DNA from: Uliginosibacterium sp.
GTDB taxonomy: Bacteria > Pseudomonadota > Gammaproteobacteria > Burkholderiales > Rhodocyclaceae
Direction of reading: 5' to 3'
NCBI GenBank assembly: GCA_016718265.1
Contig: JADKDZ010000003.1
Span: 396,643-460,642 of the forward strand
Length of the DNA stretch: 64,000 nucleotides
Under the pieces are notes generated by a model. That model saw nothing but the letters and a program-made list of their open reading frames with translations. It did no database searches and was not told the DNA's origin. The translations under genes and the position numbers were made by a program. Shown piece after piece: positions 55,109 to 63,322 of this stretch. The number at the start of each line of letters is the position of its first letter. Within the stretch, counting starts at the first letter, position 1.

Positions 55109-56202
55109 TCGGCCTCGAAGATCGCCAGAACCTGACCCAGGACATTGCCGTAGCCCGCACCGCAGGTGCTCGGCTGCGCCCGGCTTGCGAGGTGGCCGGT
55201 ATCGACGCTCGCACCCTGCAACGCTGGCAAGCCGATGCCGATAGCGCCCTGTGTGTCGGCGATCTGCGCCCCCACGCTGTGCGCCCACCCGTTGCGCATG
55301 CACTCAGTCAAGAGGAGCGAGGCCGCGTACTGGCTGCCGCCAATGCGCCACGCTTTGCCTCACTGCCGCCTGCGCGCATTGTGCCTATGCTGGCCGACGA
55401 AGGCATCTATCTGGCCAGCGAATCAACCTTCAGCCGCATCTTGCGCGAGCATGGCCAAACGGCTCACCGAGGCCGCGCCAAAGCGCCCAAGGCCTCACGC
55501 CCACCGACCACCCACATCGCCAGCGCCCCCGGCCAGGTGTGGTGCTGGGACATGACCTACCTGCCCACAAAAATCATCGGACAATGGTTTTATCTCTACC
55601 TGATCCTTGACCTCTATAGCCGCAAGATCGTCGGATGGGCGGTGCATGCGGAAGACTCATCCACGCATGCAGCCCACCTGGTGCGGCGCACGGCACTGGC
55701 CGAAGGTATTGCCGCGCAGCAGACCAAGCCGGTGCTGCACGGGGATAACGGCGCCACACTCAAGGCCACCAGCGTGCTGGCCATGCTCCAATGGCTGAGC
55801 ATCGAACCCTCGTACTCCCGGCCACGAGTGAGTGATGACAACGCCTACGCTGAAGCCCTGTTCCGCACGGCCAAATACCGACCGGAGTTCCCGGCCCGAG
55901 GCTTTGCAGACCTGCAAGCCGCGCAGAACTGGGCCGCAGGATTCGTGCACTGGTACAACGTCGAGCACCGGCACAGCGGCATTCGCTACGTCAGCCCGGC
56001 GCAGCGCCATGCAGGAGAAGATCAGAACATTCTGGAGGCTCGCCACGCTTTGTATCTGAAGGCGCGTGAGGCGCATCCAGCGCGGTGGACTGGCGATACG
56101 CGAGACTGGTCACACATCAAAGCAGTTGCCCTCAATCCAGAACGTGACTACGTCGTTCAGGAAAGTCTAAACAAAATGCATACTCAGGCAAAAGCAGCAT
56201 GA
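55105..56202 (+). CDS. IS3-family transposase OrfB (DDE integrase core)
   Basis: A 365-residue catalytic subunit. An HTH_21-like N-terminal region (RIVPMLADEGIYLASESTFSRIL) is followed by an rve integrase core: first Asp in VWCWDMTYLP, second in LHGDNGATLK, and Glu in DDNAYAEALFRTAKY, then WYNVEHRHSGIRYVSP. It should act as the OrfAB fusion made by -1 frameshifting. Complete length and motifs suggest an active element. Confidence 0.93.
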   Translation: MIGLEDRQNLTQDIAVARTAGARLRPACEVAGIDARTLQRWQADADSALCVGDLRPHAVRPPVAHALSQEERGRVLAAANAPRFASLPPARIVPMLADEGIYLASESTFSRILREHGQTAHRGRAKAPKASRPPTTHIASAPGQVWCWDMTYLPTKIIGQWFYLYLILDLYSRKIVGWAVHAEDSSTHAAHLVRRTALAEGIAAQQTKPVLHGDNGATLKATSVLAMLQWLSIEPSYSRPRVSDDNAYAEALFRTAKYRPEFPARGFADLQAAQNWAAGFVHWYNVEHRHSGIRYVSPAQRHAGEDQNILEARHALYLKAREAHPARWTGDTRDWSHIKAVALNPERDYVVQESLNKMHTQAKAA

Positions 56203-56203
56203 C

Positions 56204-56227
56204 TCAGGCGGCAACTACCTTGACGCG
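56204..56227. repeat. Right inverted repeat core of the IS3 element
   Basis: Contains AGGCG, CAACTA and TGACGCG, the reversed counterpart of the left repeat at 54575-54598. It starts right after the OrfB stop. Confidence 0.6.
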
Positions 56228-56282
56228 CGCCGCTAGCGCCCCGCCTGGGGCTAACTCAGAACTCAGAGAAGCAGTGATATAG

Positions 56283-57412
56283 ATGGGTTGTCGTACGATT
56301 GATCGGAACGTCTCATTGCATATAGCGTCATTGGACGCGTTGCGAGGTATTGCTGCGCTATCGGTATTCATTTACCACATCGGGGCCATGACTAATCTTC
56401 TGGCCTGGGCGCCGTTGATACAGCGCCTTTCTTCGGTGGGGATGTTGGGGGTAGACCTATTGTTCGGCTTGAGCGGGTATTTATATGTAGCTCGATTGTT
56501 CGTCCGCTTGATTGGAGCGCCGCCAAGTTTGCTTCTAGACGTGTTAGAAGGATTGCCCCAGCGTACTATTGTTCGATCTTTGTGGTGGTCATATCAGCCA
56601 CTATTGTCTCGGGCTGGGCAGGGTGGATGCCACTGGTGGATGTGTTTGTTCACGGCTTGTTTTTGCACAATTTGTTTCCCGAGTTTATCGTCGGCATTAA
56701 CGGTGCGTATTGGACCCTCGGCGTCGAAGCCGGGTTTTACTTGGTGGCCATGCTGTGCGCCCCTTGGTTGCGAAGCAAGGAGCGCTGCCTCTGGGTTTTC
56801 AGTGCATGGTGTGGCTGTGCCGTACTGTGGCGTCTAGGCGTTTATATTCTGGCACCCACAGACGCGTGGACTCGTTTCTTCTTCGCCACGCAATTGCCAG
56901 GTTGCATGGATGGTTTTGCAGTTGGAGGCCTTGTGGCATATGGGGAGCGCTACTGGGCGAACTGGAAGTGGTTTCGTTCTATAGCACTGTTTCGAGCCGG
57001 CTATTTTTCCAGTGTATTTTTAATGGCTTTGTTTTACTTGGTTTTCGGCTATTTGTGGTTCTTCGGTGAAGAGTACTGGTTTAGATTTGGCTCTGCGGTT
57101 GTATGGAGGCTTGTTCTGTACGCTTCATTTGGCGGGCTATTGATTTATTTCATGAAGTTGAACGAGAGCGACGGTGTAGGCGCCCTGCTGAGCGCTTCAG
57201 GCTTGCCTGCTTTGGGGAAAGTTAGCTTTAGTTTCTATTTGTATCATATTCCGATGATCGGGTTTGTGTCTTGGGCGTGGAGGATTGCCGGTATGGGCTC
57301 GGAGTGGGGGGGGCTGATTTTGGTTATGTTCGTTTTATCTTACTGTGTGGCCAAGCTCAGTTACTCATACGTCGAGGCGCCATTTATTTCTCGGAAGAGC
57401 GCTGAGTCGTGA
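56283..57412 (+). pseudogene. Acyltransferase family 3, one frame break
   Basis: Starts LHIASLDALRGIAALSVFIYHIG and GVDLLFGLSGYLY, the hallmark of membrane O-acyltransferases. Near 56485 the frame changes; the correct path reads IVRPLDWSAAKFASRRVRRIAPAYY-like sequence and then joins VVISATIVSGWAGW, GINGAYWTLGVEAGFY and FSFYLYHIPMIGF. About 376 residues and ten membrane segments result. This break is not in a clear base run. The gene follows the insertion sequence and is the last glycan gene before the secretion operon. Confidence 0.8.
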
Positions 57413-57480
57413 TTTCTCGCTCCCCGCGATTGGACGCTATCCCTTATGTTTTGTCTGAGTAAGCGTGTTCTCTAGCTGTT

Positions 57481-59175
57481 ATGGATGGGGTTATGACTCG
57501 ATCGCTTTTGGGTGAGATACTTGTTTCTGATGGCCTGCTCAGTGCCAAGGACTTGGAGCGAGCTTTATCCGCTCAAGCTGAGCTTGGCGGTTTTCTCGGG
57601 AGGGTTCTAGTAAGTTTAGGCGTCGTTTCTGAGATTGACGTCGTGCGAGCTCTGAGTCGTCAGTTGGATATTCCGGTGCTAGGCGCGGAAGAGTTCCCAG
57701 TCGATCTCCCTCAGTTGTCGAACTTGTCGCTGGAATTCCTCCAATCAAATAGTGTTGTTCCAATAAGGGTCGACGGAGAACGCTTGTTGGTTGCGATGTT
57801 GATGCCTCAGGATTTGTATGTAACGAAAGCGCTAAGACTGGCCACTGGATTAGACGTTGTGCCTACTTTTGCATTGGAGGCGGATATAGGCGCGAGTCTA
57901 AAGCGTCTTCAAATCGATGCAGATCCAAGCGCACTTGACGAGGCACCGGAGATTAATGAAGCCGGCGATTTTGTTGAACACTTGAGAGACTTGGCGAGCG
58001 AGGCGCCTGTTATTCGATTGGTTAACTCACTGATCGGGAAGGTGACAGACATGAGAGCTTCGGATATTCATTTGGAGCCTTTCGAAGACTCGCTGCACGT
58101 TCGTTATCGTGTTGATGGGGTTATTCAGGCTGCCGACCCGATTCCTGGGCGATTGTCTGCTGCAGTTACATCTCGACTTAAGCTGCTTGCGCATTTGAAT
58201 ATTGCGGAGCGACGCCTTCCCCAGGATGGCCGCATCAAAATGCGAGTAAAAGGCCGAGAATTGGATTTGCGCGTGTCGTCTGTGCCGACCGTGCATGGCG
58301 AAAGCGTTGTCATGCGTGTCCTTGATCGCTCAAGCGTGCGCTTTGGGCTAGATGAGATGGGCTTTAGCCCTGATACGCTTATAAAATTCAACGATTTATT
58401 GGCGCGGCCGCATGGGATCCTTCTGGTAACAGGACCAACGGGGTCCGGCAAGACAACCACGTTGTATGCCGCCTTGTCTACGCTTGATTCTGATGCACTA
58501 AAGATACTGACGGTAGAAGATCCGGTTGAATATCAACTGGAGGGCATCAACCAAATTCAAGTTCTCCCTCAGATCGGGCTGACGTTTGGGCATGCTTTGC
58601 GCTCCATACTTCGGCAGGATCCAGACATCATCATGATCGGTGAAATGCGCGACGGTGAGACTGCGCAGATAGCCGTGCAGTCCGCACTAACCGGGCATTT
58701 GGTTCTGTCAACGCTTCATACCAACACAGCGGCGGGGGCTATTGTTCGTTTGCAGGATATGGGCGTTGAGCGTTATCTCATTACTTCTTCCGTCAATGGC
58801 GTGTTGGCGCAACGGTTGGTCAGACGTCTGTGCGATGAATGCAAAGCCCCGAAAGAGCTAGGCGTGGAAGAGTTGCGTCGGGCCGGTTTGTCGAGGTTCT
58901 CAGGCTCAAGTTCCGCCATCATATATGAGGCGCGAGGATGCCCAGCTTGCCGGGAGTCGGGGTATCGGGGCAGGACCGGCATTCATGAACTCTATGTGCT
59001 TGATGAAAAGATGCACCGAGCAATTATTGAAGGTGCCGATGCGACAGATTTACACGAGATAGCGCGCCAGAGTGGCATGGTGACGCTTCACGAAGATGGT
59101 TTGCGCAAGGTTTTGGCTGGCGTGACGAGTCTTGACGAGGTTCTGCGCGTTACACAGGATCAACAGGATGCCTGA
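57481..59175 (+). CDS. gspE: Type II secretion system ATPase GspE
   Basis: A 564-residue ATPase. An N-terminal MshEN/GspE N domain (about 1-150) is followed by the ATPase core: Walker A LVTGPTGSGKTTTLY, Asp box LTVEDPVEYQLEGINQIQV, Walker B DPDIIMIGEMRDGETA and the His box STLHTNTAAGAIVRL. A zinc-binding tetracysteine (CDECK and CPAC) separates C-terminal helices. It powers pseudopilus assembly. An in-frame ATG at 57493 is an alternative start. It is the first gspgene seen here; gspC and gspD are not upstream. Confidence 0.95.
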   Translation: MDGVMTRSLLGEILVSDGLLSAKDLERALSAQAELGGFLGRVLVSLGVVSEIDVVRALSRQLDIPVLGAEEFPVDLPQLSNLSLEFLQSNSVVPIRVDGERLLVAMLMPQDLYVTKALRLATGLDVVPTFALEADIGASLKRLQIDADPSALDEAPEINEAGDFVEHLRDLASEAPVIRLVNSLIGKVTDMRASDIHLEPFEDSLHVRYRVDGVIQAADPIPGRLSAAVTSRLKLLAHLNIAERRLPQDGRIKMRVKGRELDLRVSSVPTVHGESVVMRVLDRSSVRFGLDEMGFSPDTLIKFNDLLARPHGILLVTGPTGSGKTTTLYAALSTLDSDALKILTVEDPVEYQLEGINQIQVLPQIGLTFGHALRSILRQDPDIIMIGEMRDGETAQIAVQSALTGHLVLSTLHTNTAAGAIVRLQDMGVERYLITSSVNGVLAQRLVRRLCDECKAPKELGVEELRRAGLSRFSGSSSAIIYEARGCPACRESGYRGRTGIHELYVLDEKMHRAIIEGADATDLHEIARQSGMVTLHEDGLRKVLAGVTSLDEVLRVTQDQQDA

Positions 59176-60388
59176 GTTCAAGTACCGCGCAGCAGACGTT
59201 ACCGGTGCGCTGAGGGAAGGCGTGCTGGAGTCGGGCGACAGCGAGGGGGCCACACGGCGCTTGCGCTCTCTTGGATTGATCCCGATACAAGTGACCGGCA
59301 CAGGCGGCGACGCTGAAGCGCACGGCGTTCCGCAGACCAAGACTCGGGGAGGGAAGGCGACGCAGAATGACGTTCTTGCCTTCACGTCTGAGCTCGCGAT
59401 CATGCTTCGCGCAGGCTTGTCTCTCGATCGCGCATTAAGAGTTCTCATTGGCATGAGTCACAAGCGTGCTGTGGCGGACTTGCTGCAACAGTTGCTTGAG
59501 TCTGTGAAGGGTGGTGCATCACTTAGCAAAGCACTAGAACCTTATCGCCTGCTGGTCGGGGATTTTTACGTCAACATGGTGCGCTCAGGGGAAACCGGCG
59601 GCCAGTTAAGCGAAGTGCTAAGTCGCTTGGTTGAACATCTCGAACGCATGCGTGCGCTCAGGGATAGCATCATCTCCGCGATGATTTATCCAGCAATTCT
59701 TGCGCTCGTAGCGGTGTTATCTGTTTTCGTGATGCTGGGTTTTGTTGTGCCACAGTTTGAAGCCCTGTTCAGAGGGATGGGGGATGCCCTGCCTTTACCG
59801 ACCCGGATTATTCTGGATCTGGGGCAGCAGTTTACAAAGCACGGTTTCGTATTGGCGGCTGGGGGGCTAACGTTTCTGGCGCTGTTAGCCAAGATTCTAA
59901 GCTCTCAGGCAGGCCGTGTCTGGTGGCAAGCAAAGGTGATACGCCTTCCAGTTCTGGGGGCGATTGTTCTGAAGTACGAGATCACTCGCTTCTCACGTTC
60001 TTTGGGAACTCTGCTTGGAAATGGAGTACCAATCATCGCAGCGCTGAAAATTGCGACCGAGACGGTAAGTAATGAGTTGCTCCGCTTAAGGCTGGCGCCA
60101 ATCGCACCGGCAATGAAGGGTGGCGGACGCATTGCTGACGCCATGTCTAAAACGGGGTTGTTTGAGGCGCTGGCACTGAATCTGGTAAAAGTCGGAGAGG
60201 AAACGGGGCGGCTCGATGTCATGTTGCTCGAATTGGCCAAGATTTTTGATCGCGATGTCGAGACCGCGATCAAGCGGGGCCTTACCTTGCTGGAGCCGCT
60301 GCTGATTGTGGTGATGGGCCTGATGATAGCGTCCATTATTGTCTCGATTTTGATGGGCATTCTGTCCGTAAACGACCTGGCGGTATAA
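59168..60388 (+). CDS. gspF: Type II secretion system inner membrane protein GspF
   Basis: A 406-residue protein starting MPEFKYRAADVTGALREG, with two GspF/PilC domains (about 70-190 and 270-395) and three membrane helices (ILALVAVLSVFVMLGFVVP, VLAAGGLTFLALLAKIL, IVVMGLMIASIIVSILMGIL). It forms the platform that GspE turns. The ATG overlaps the gspE stop. Confidence 0.95.
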   Translation: MPEFKYRAADVTGALREGVLESGDSEGATRRLRSLGLIPIQVTGTGGDAEAHGVPQTKTRGGKATQNDVLAFTSELAIMLRAGLSLDRALRVLIGMSHKRAVADLLQQLLESVKGGASLSKALEPYRLLVGDFYVNMVRSGETGGQLSEVLSRLVEHLERMRALRDSIISAMIYPAILALVAVLSVFVMLGFVVPQFEALFRGMGDALPLPTRIILDLGQQFTKHGFVLAAGGLTFLALLAKILSSQAGRVWWQAKVIRLPVLGAIVLKYEITRFSRSLGTLLGNGVPIIAALKIATETVSNELLRLRLAPIAPAMKGGGRIADAMSKTGLFEALALNLVKVGEETGRLDVMLLELAKIFDRDVETAIKRGLTLLEPLLIVVMGLMIASIIVSILMGILSVNDLAV

Positions 60389-60417
60389 TCCCGCCTCTTT
60401 GCATGGGTGAGCACGAT

Positions 60418-60846
60418 ATGAACCGGTTTGGCGTAACTGTTTCCACGAAAAGTAGCGGGTTTACGCTCGTCGAGTTGCTGGTCGTTTTGGCCATTCTGGC
60501 GTTATTGGCCGGTTTGGTTGGCCCTAAGATCCTCGGCGCGTTTGACGGCGCGAAAATCAAAACGGCACGGGTGCAGATTTCAGAGCTAGAGAAATCCCTC
60601 GATGTCTACAAGCTCGATGTTGGCGCGTATCCAACGACGGAAGAGGGCCTTCAGGCCTTGGTAAGCAAGCCCTCTTCGGTGAAGAACTGGAATGGTCCCT
60701 ATACCAAAGAGATTCCGCAGGATCCTTGGACGCGCCCATACAAGTACACATACGCAGGCACCGGGGATGTTGAGATCGTCTCTCTGGGCGCAGACGGCAG
60801 TCCTGGCGGTGAAGGCGAGAACGCAGATATCAAGAATTCAAAGTGA
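60418..60846 (+). CDS. gspG: Type II secretion major pseudopilin GspG
   Basis: A pseudopilin of about 142 residues. The prepilin peptidase site is in SGFTLVELLVVLAILALLAG with Glu at +5. The mature domain has the GspG core AYPTTEEGLQALV, WNGPYTKEIPQDPWTRPYKY and the calcium-binding end SLGADGSPGGEGENADI. An upstream in-frame ATG at 60403 is possible; MNRFGV at 60418 gives a shorter, more usual leader. It is the main pseudopilus subunit. Confidence 0.94.
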   Translation: MNRFGVTVSTKSSGFTLVELLVVLAILALLAGLVGPKILGAFDGAKIKTARVQISELEKSLDVYKLDVGAYPTTEEGLQALVSKPSSVKNWNGPYTKEIPQDPWTRPYKYTYAGTGDVEIVSLGADGSPGGEGENADIKNSK

Positions 60847-60882
60847 TGCGAGCTCACTGTCGAGCCATCCGTTTGGTCTGAA

Positions 60883-61348
60883 ATGACGGGCGATCATCGA
60901 TTCGGTGGTTCAAGGGGGTTTTCTCTGCTTGAGTTACTTGTTGTGATTGGCATCATGTCGTTGGTTGTGGGTCTGGCGCCCTCCGCAGTCACCAAGTTCA
61001 AGGAGGCCTCCGACTATAGAACGCTGGTGCGTGAAGTCACGACGGGTTTGCTGGCCGCGCGCAGACAGGCAGCTCTGGCCGGAAAGAGCGTGGCATTCTT
61101 CGTCGATCTCCCAAATCGCCGTTTTGGCGTAGAGGGGATGACGAGCGGCTCTTTTCCCCGACACATCCGACGTTCGGGCTGAGGTTGCGGCTATGGAGCT
61201 GAGCCAGGGCTCCGTAGCCAGGATCCGCTTCTTCCCTGACGGTGGCGCGACCGGCGGAAACTTCCTGATCGCTCGCCCTCGCGGAGGTGGCGTGAGGGTT
61301 AAAGTTGATTGGCTACTCGGCCGTGTCAGCCAGGAAGTCGAACATTGA
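60883..61348 (+). pseudogene. gspH: Type II secretion minor pseudopilin GspH, one frame break
   Basis: Prepilin motif RGFSLLELLVVIGIMSLVVGL, then YRTLVREVTTGLLAARRQAALAGKSVAFFVD. As given the frame ends at 61182. A one-base change in TTTTCCCC (61152-61159) joins SFPDTSDVRAEVAA, FFPDGGATGGNFLIARP and VKVDWLLGRVSQ, ending at 61348. The corrected length of about 155 residues is normal for GspH. The restored stop overlaps the gspI start, as expected in this operon. Confidence 0.85.
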
Positions 61349-61756
61349 TCCCATTCAAGTGCCTGAGTCGGCAGAGCGGCCTCACGTTGATTGAGGTTTT
61401 GGTTGCTTTGACGATCATGACCTTTTCTTTTGTTGCGATTTATCGCGCAGTCGGTTCCGGCGTTAAGGCTGTGGTTGCCGCGAGCAACTATGAGCAGGCC
61501 GCCTTGATCATTGAGTCGCTGAGGTCCATGCGTGACGCTGTCCCGGAAGGTGGATGGGTAGAAGCCGGGGATGCGACGGGCTTTGCCTGGCGTGTCGCGA
61601 GTACCCCGTACGGTGAAAGTGATACAAAAATCGGCATGCCAACGATGCATCGCGTTGAGTACCATGTTTATTGGAAAGATCGCGGCGTCGAGCGCGAGCT
61701 ATCTGTCGTCAGCGTTTTGCCAAGCGCGAAGCCGGTAGCGGGGGGTGGCTCAGTGA
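61345..61756 (+). CDS. gspI: Type II secretion minor pseudopilin GspI (read through into GspJ as given)
   Basis: The prepilin site is SGLTLIEVLVALTIMTFSF, followed by a GspI mature domain of about 125 residues ending RELSVVSVLPSAKPVAG. A TTG at 61345 overlapping the restored gspH stop is the best start. In the given sequence no stop separates it from gspJ. Dropping one G of the six-G run 61740-61745 creates a TGA at 61754-61756 that overlaps the gspJ GTG start. I judge that the true end. Confidence 0.8.
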
Positions 61757-62391
61757 GGCCCCGCCACGCGGGATTTACGCTCGTAGAAATGCTGATAGCG
61801 CTTGCGCTACTCGCTCTGCTGGTCGTGGCCTTGACGATATCCATTCGCACCATTTCCCAAGCGCAGACCAAAGTCGACGAGCGACTATCGAAGAACGAGG
61901 CTGTTCGACTCAGCGCAGCTTTTCTGAGGCAAACCTTATCTTGGGCGTCGCTCAAGAAGCGAATGCCTTTGGATAAGGATGCGCCTCAGCTTGGGATGGT
62001 GGGCACGGCTGAAGAGATCACCTGGATAGGCCTGCTTCCCGCTCGCTACGGTGCAGGCGGACTATATTGGCTGCGCCTCGCAGTAATCAACAGCAAGTTG
62101 ATCTTCTCGTTTATGCCTTTTCTTGGAATGGAGCGCGCGCCTGATTGGTCTATCGCGGAGACGCGGGAGCTTCTCCAGGAAGTGTCTCGCATATCCGTGG
62201 CGTTCCAGGAAGACGGCTCAAGTGCCTGGGCCGACAGTTGGGCCAGCGCAGATAAGCTTCCCCAGCGTGTGCGGTTGGGTGTCGATGCCAAAGGGGTGAA
62301 TTGGCCAGGCTTGATCGTCGCCGTGAGGTCCGGTCGTCCAGCTACCGAGAGGTCCGGTGGGCCCGTGCATGGTCCTGTGAATGAACGGTAA
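61753..62391 (+). CDS. gspJ: Type II secretion minor pseudopilin GspJ
   Basis: Starts at GTG 61753, leader RPRHAG then the prepilin motif GFTLVEMLIALALLALLVVAL. The mature domain has ISQAQTKVDERLSKNEAVRLSAAFLRQTLSW, WIGLLPARYGAGGLYWLRL and RVRLGV, consistent with GspJ of about 212 residues. It sits in a tip complex with GspI, GspH and GspK. The gspK start lies 11 bases inside its 3' end. Confidence 0.85.
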   Translation: MRPRHAGFTLVEMLIALALLALLVVALTISIRTISQAQTKVDERLSKNEAVRLSAAFLRQTLSWASLKKRMPLDKDAPQLGMVGTAEEITWIGLLPARYGAGGLYWLRLAVINSKLIFSFMPFLGMERAPDWSIAETRELLQEVSRISVAFQEDGSSAWADSWASADKLPQRVRLGVDAKGVNWPGLIVAVRSGRPATERSGGPVHGPVNER

Positions 62392-63322
62392 TCCACACAG
62401 CGCGGATTTAGGCTTTGCGCGACACCAGGGATTGGCGCTGGTGGCCGTCTTATGGGTCGTTGCTGCCCTGAGCTTACTCACGGTTGGCCTGATGCATGCC
62501 GTGCAGGTGGAAGTGCGTTCTGTGGCCTCGATTCGAGAGTCACTGCAAGCCAAAGCGGCGTGTGACGCGGCAATCAATATGGTATTGAAGGATGTGCTTG
62601 CCAATCCTGAGAAGTACCTGCGCTATCAAGTTGTGCAAGGCCGGTTTGAAGAAGATCCGGTAGCTGTAGAGGTGGTGCCGGTTGCGGGGCTTGTCAATCT
62701 CAACCTTGCCACGGTGGAGATGCTTGAGGCGCTGTTTACGCATGCGGGCGAGAGGCCGCCAGAAGAGGCCAGGAGTATTGCTCAGCGGATTCTGGACTGG
62801 CGCGACAAGGATGACTTGGTGCGCGTCGGCGGTGCTGAAAATGAACAATACATTCAGGCCGCTAGCCCATACCTGGCAAGAGGAGGCCCTTTCGAAGCAG
62901 AAGAAGACCTTCTTCAGGTTTTGGGGGTTGATTATGCCCTTTATGGTAAAGTCCGCGACTTGGTTACGACCGACTACGGTTACGGGGGGAAAGTCTCTCT
63001 GCTTGGTGCCCCGCCGGCTGTGTTGAAGGCTTTGCTGGGAGCGGATGTCGCGGCAGCGGCAGACTACTTCGCCGCTCAGGCGTCCGGCGCGTCACCTGAA
63101 CTTCCTCCCAAGTTCGCCGTCTATTTTGCCTCACCCTCAGCGGGTTCCTTTTATAGACTGACTGCAAGGGTGCGGAGTCCGTCTGGCCAGTTGTGGGGGC
63201 GTCGCGTTTCGGTAAATACGAGCTCAGGCAATATTGGAAAGTATTGGAACTATATGCGTGAATATCCAATGTTCGGTGAGCAGGCGAAAGAGGTTTCCGC
63301 AGAATTGGTTCCTGCCGAATGA
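62381..63322 (+). CDS. gspK: Type II secretion minor pseudopilin GspK
   Basis: 313 residues. The leader and helix read HQGLALVAVLWVVAALSLLTV; GspK proteins lack the Glu at +5, as here. The large extra domain holds PVAGLVNLNLATVEMLEALF and ILDWRDKDDLVRVGGAENEQY, the GspK helical insert. It caps the pseudopilus tip. The stop overlaps the start of gspL. Confidence 0.93.
   Translation: MNGNPHSADLGFARHQGLALVAVLWVVAALSLLTVGLMHAVQVEVRSVASIRESLQAKAACDAAINMVLKDVLANPEKYLRYQVVQGRFEEDPVAVEVVPVAGLVNLNLATVEMLEALFTHAGERPPEEARSIAQRILDWRDKDDLVRVGGAENEQYIQAASPYLARGGPFEAEEDLLQVLGVDYALYGKVRDLVTTDYGYGGKVSLLGAPPAVLKALLGADVAAAADYFAAQASGASPELPPKFAVYFASPSAGSFYRLTARVRSPSGQLWGRRVSVNTSSGNIGKYWNYMREYPMFGEQAKEVSAELVPAE

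Larger units (their letters stand above)
54560..56258 (+). mobile_element. IS3-family insertion sequence
   Basis: Two transposase frames (OrfA and OrfB) with a -1 slippery site between them, flanked by imperfect inverted repeats sharing CGCGTCA, TAGTTG and CGCCT. Possible outer ends are TGAATTGGGG (from 54560) and its counterpart CCCC..AACTCA (to 56258), since IS3 ends often begin TG. No clear target duplication was found, so the ends are approximate. Both frames are intact, so the element may be active. Confidence 0.8.

Noticed and set aside
61309..62391. A real GspI-GspJ fusion protein
   Set aside because: Two prepilin sites in one chain are incompatible with normal processing, and a one-base G-run error explains the join.
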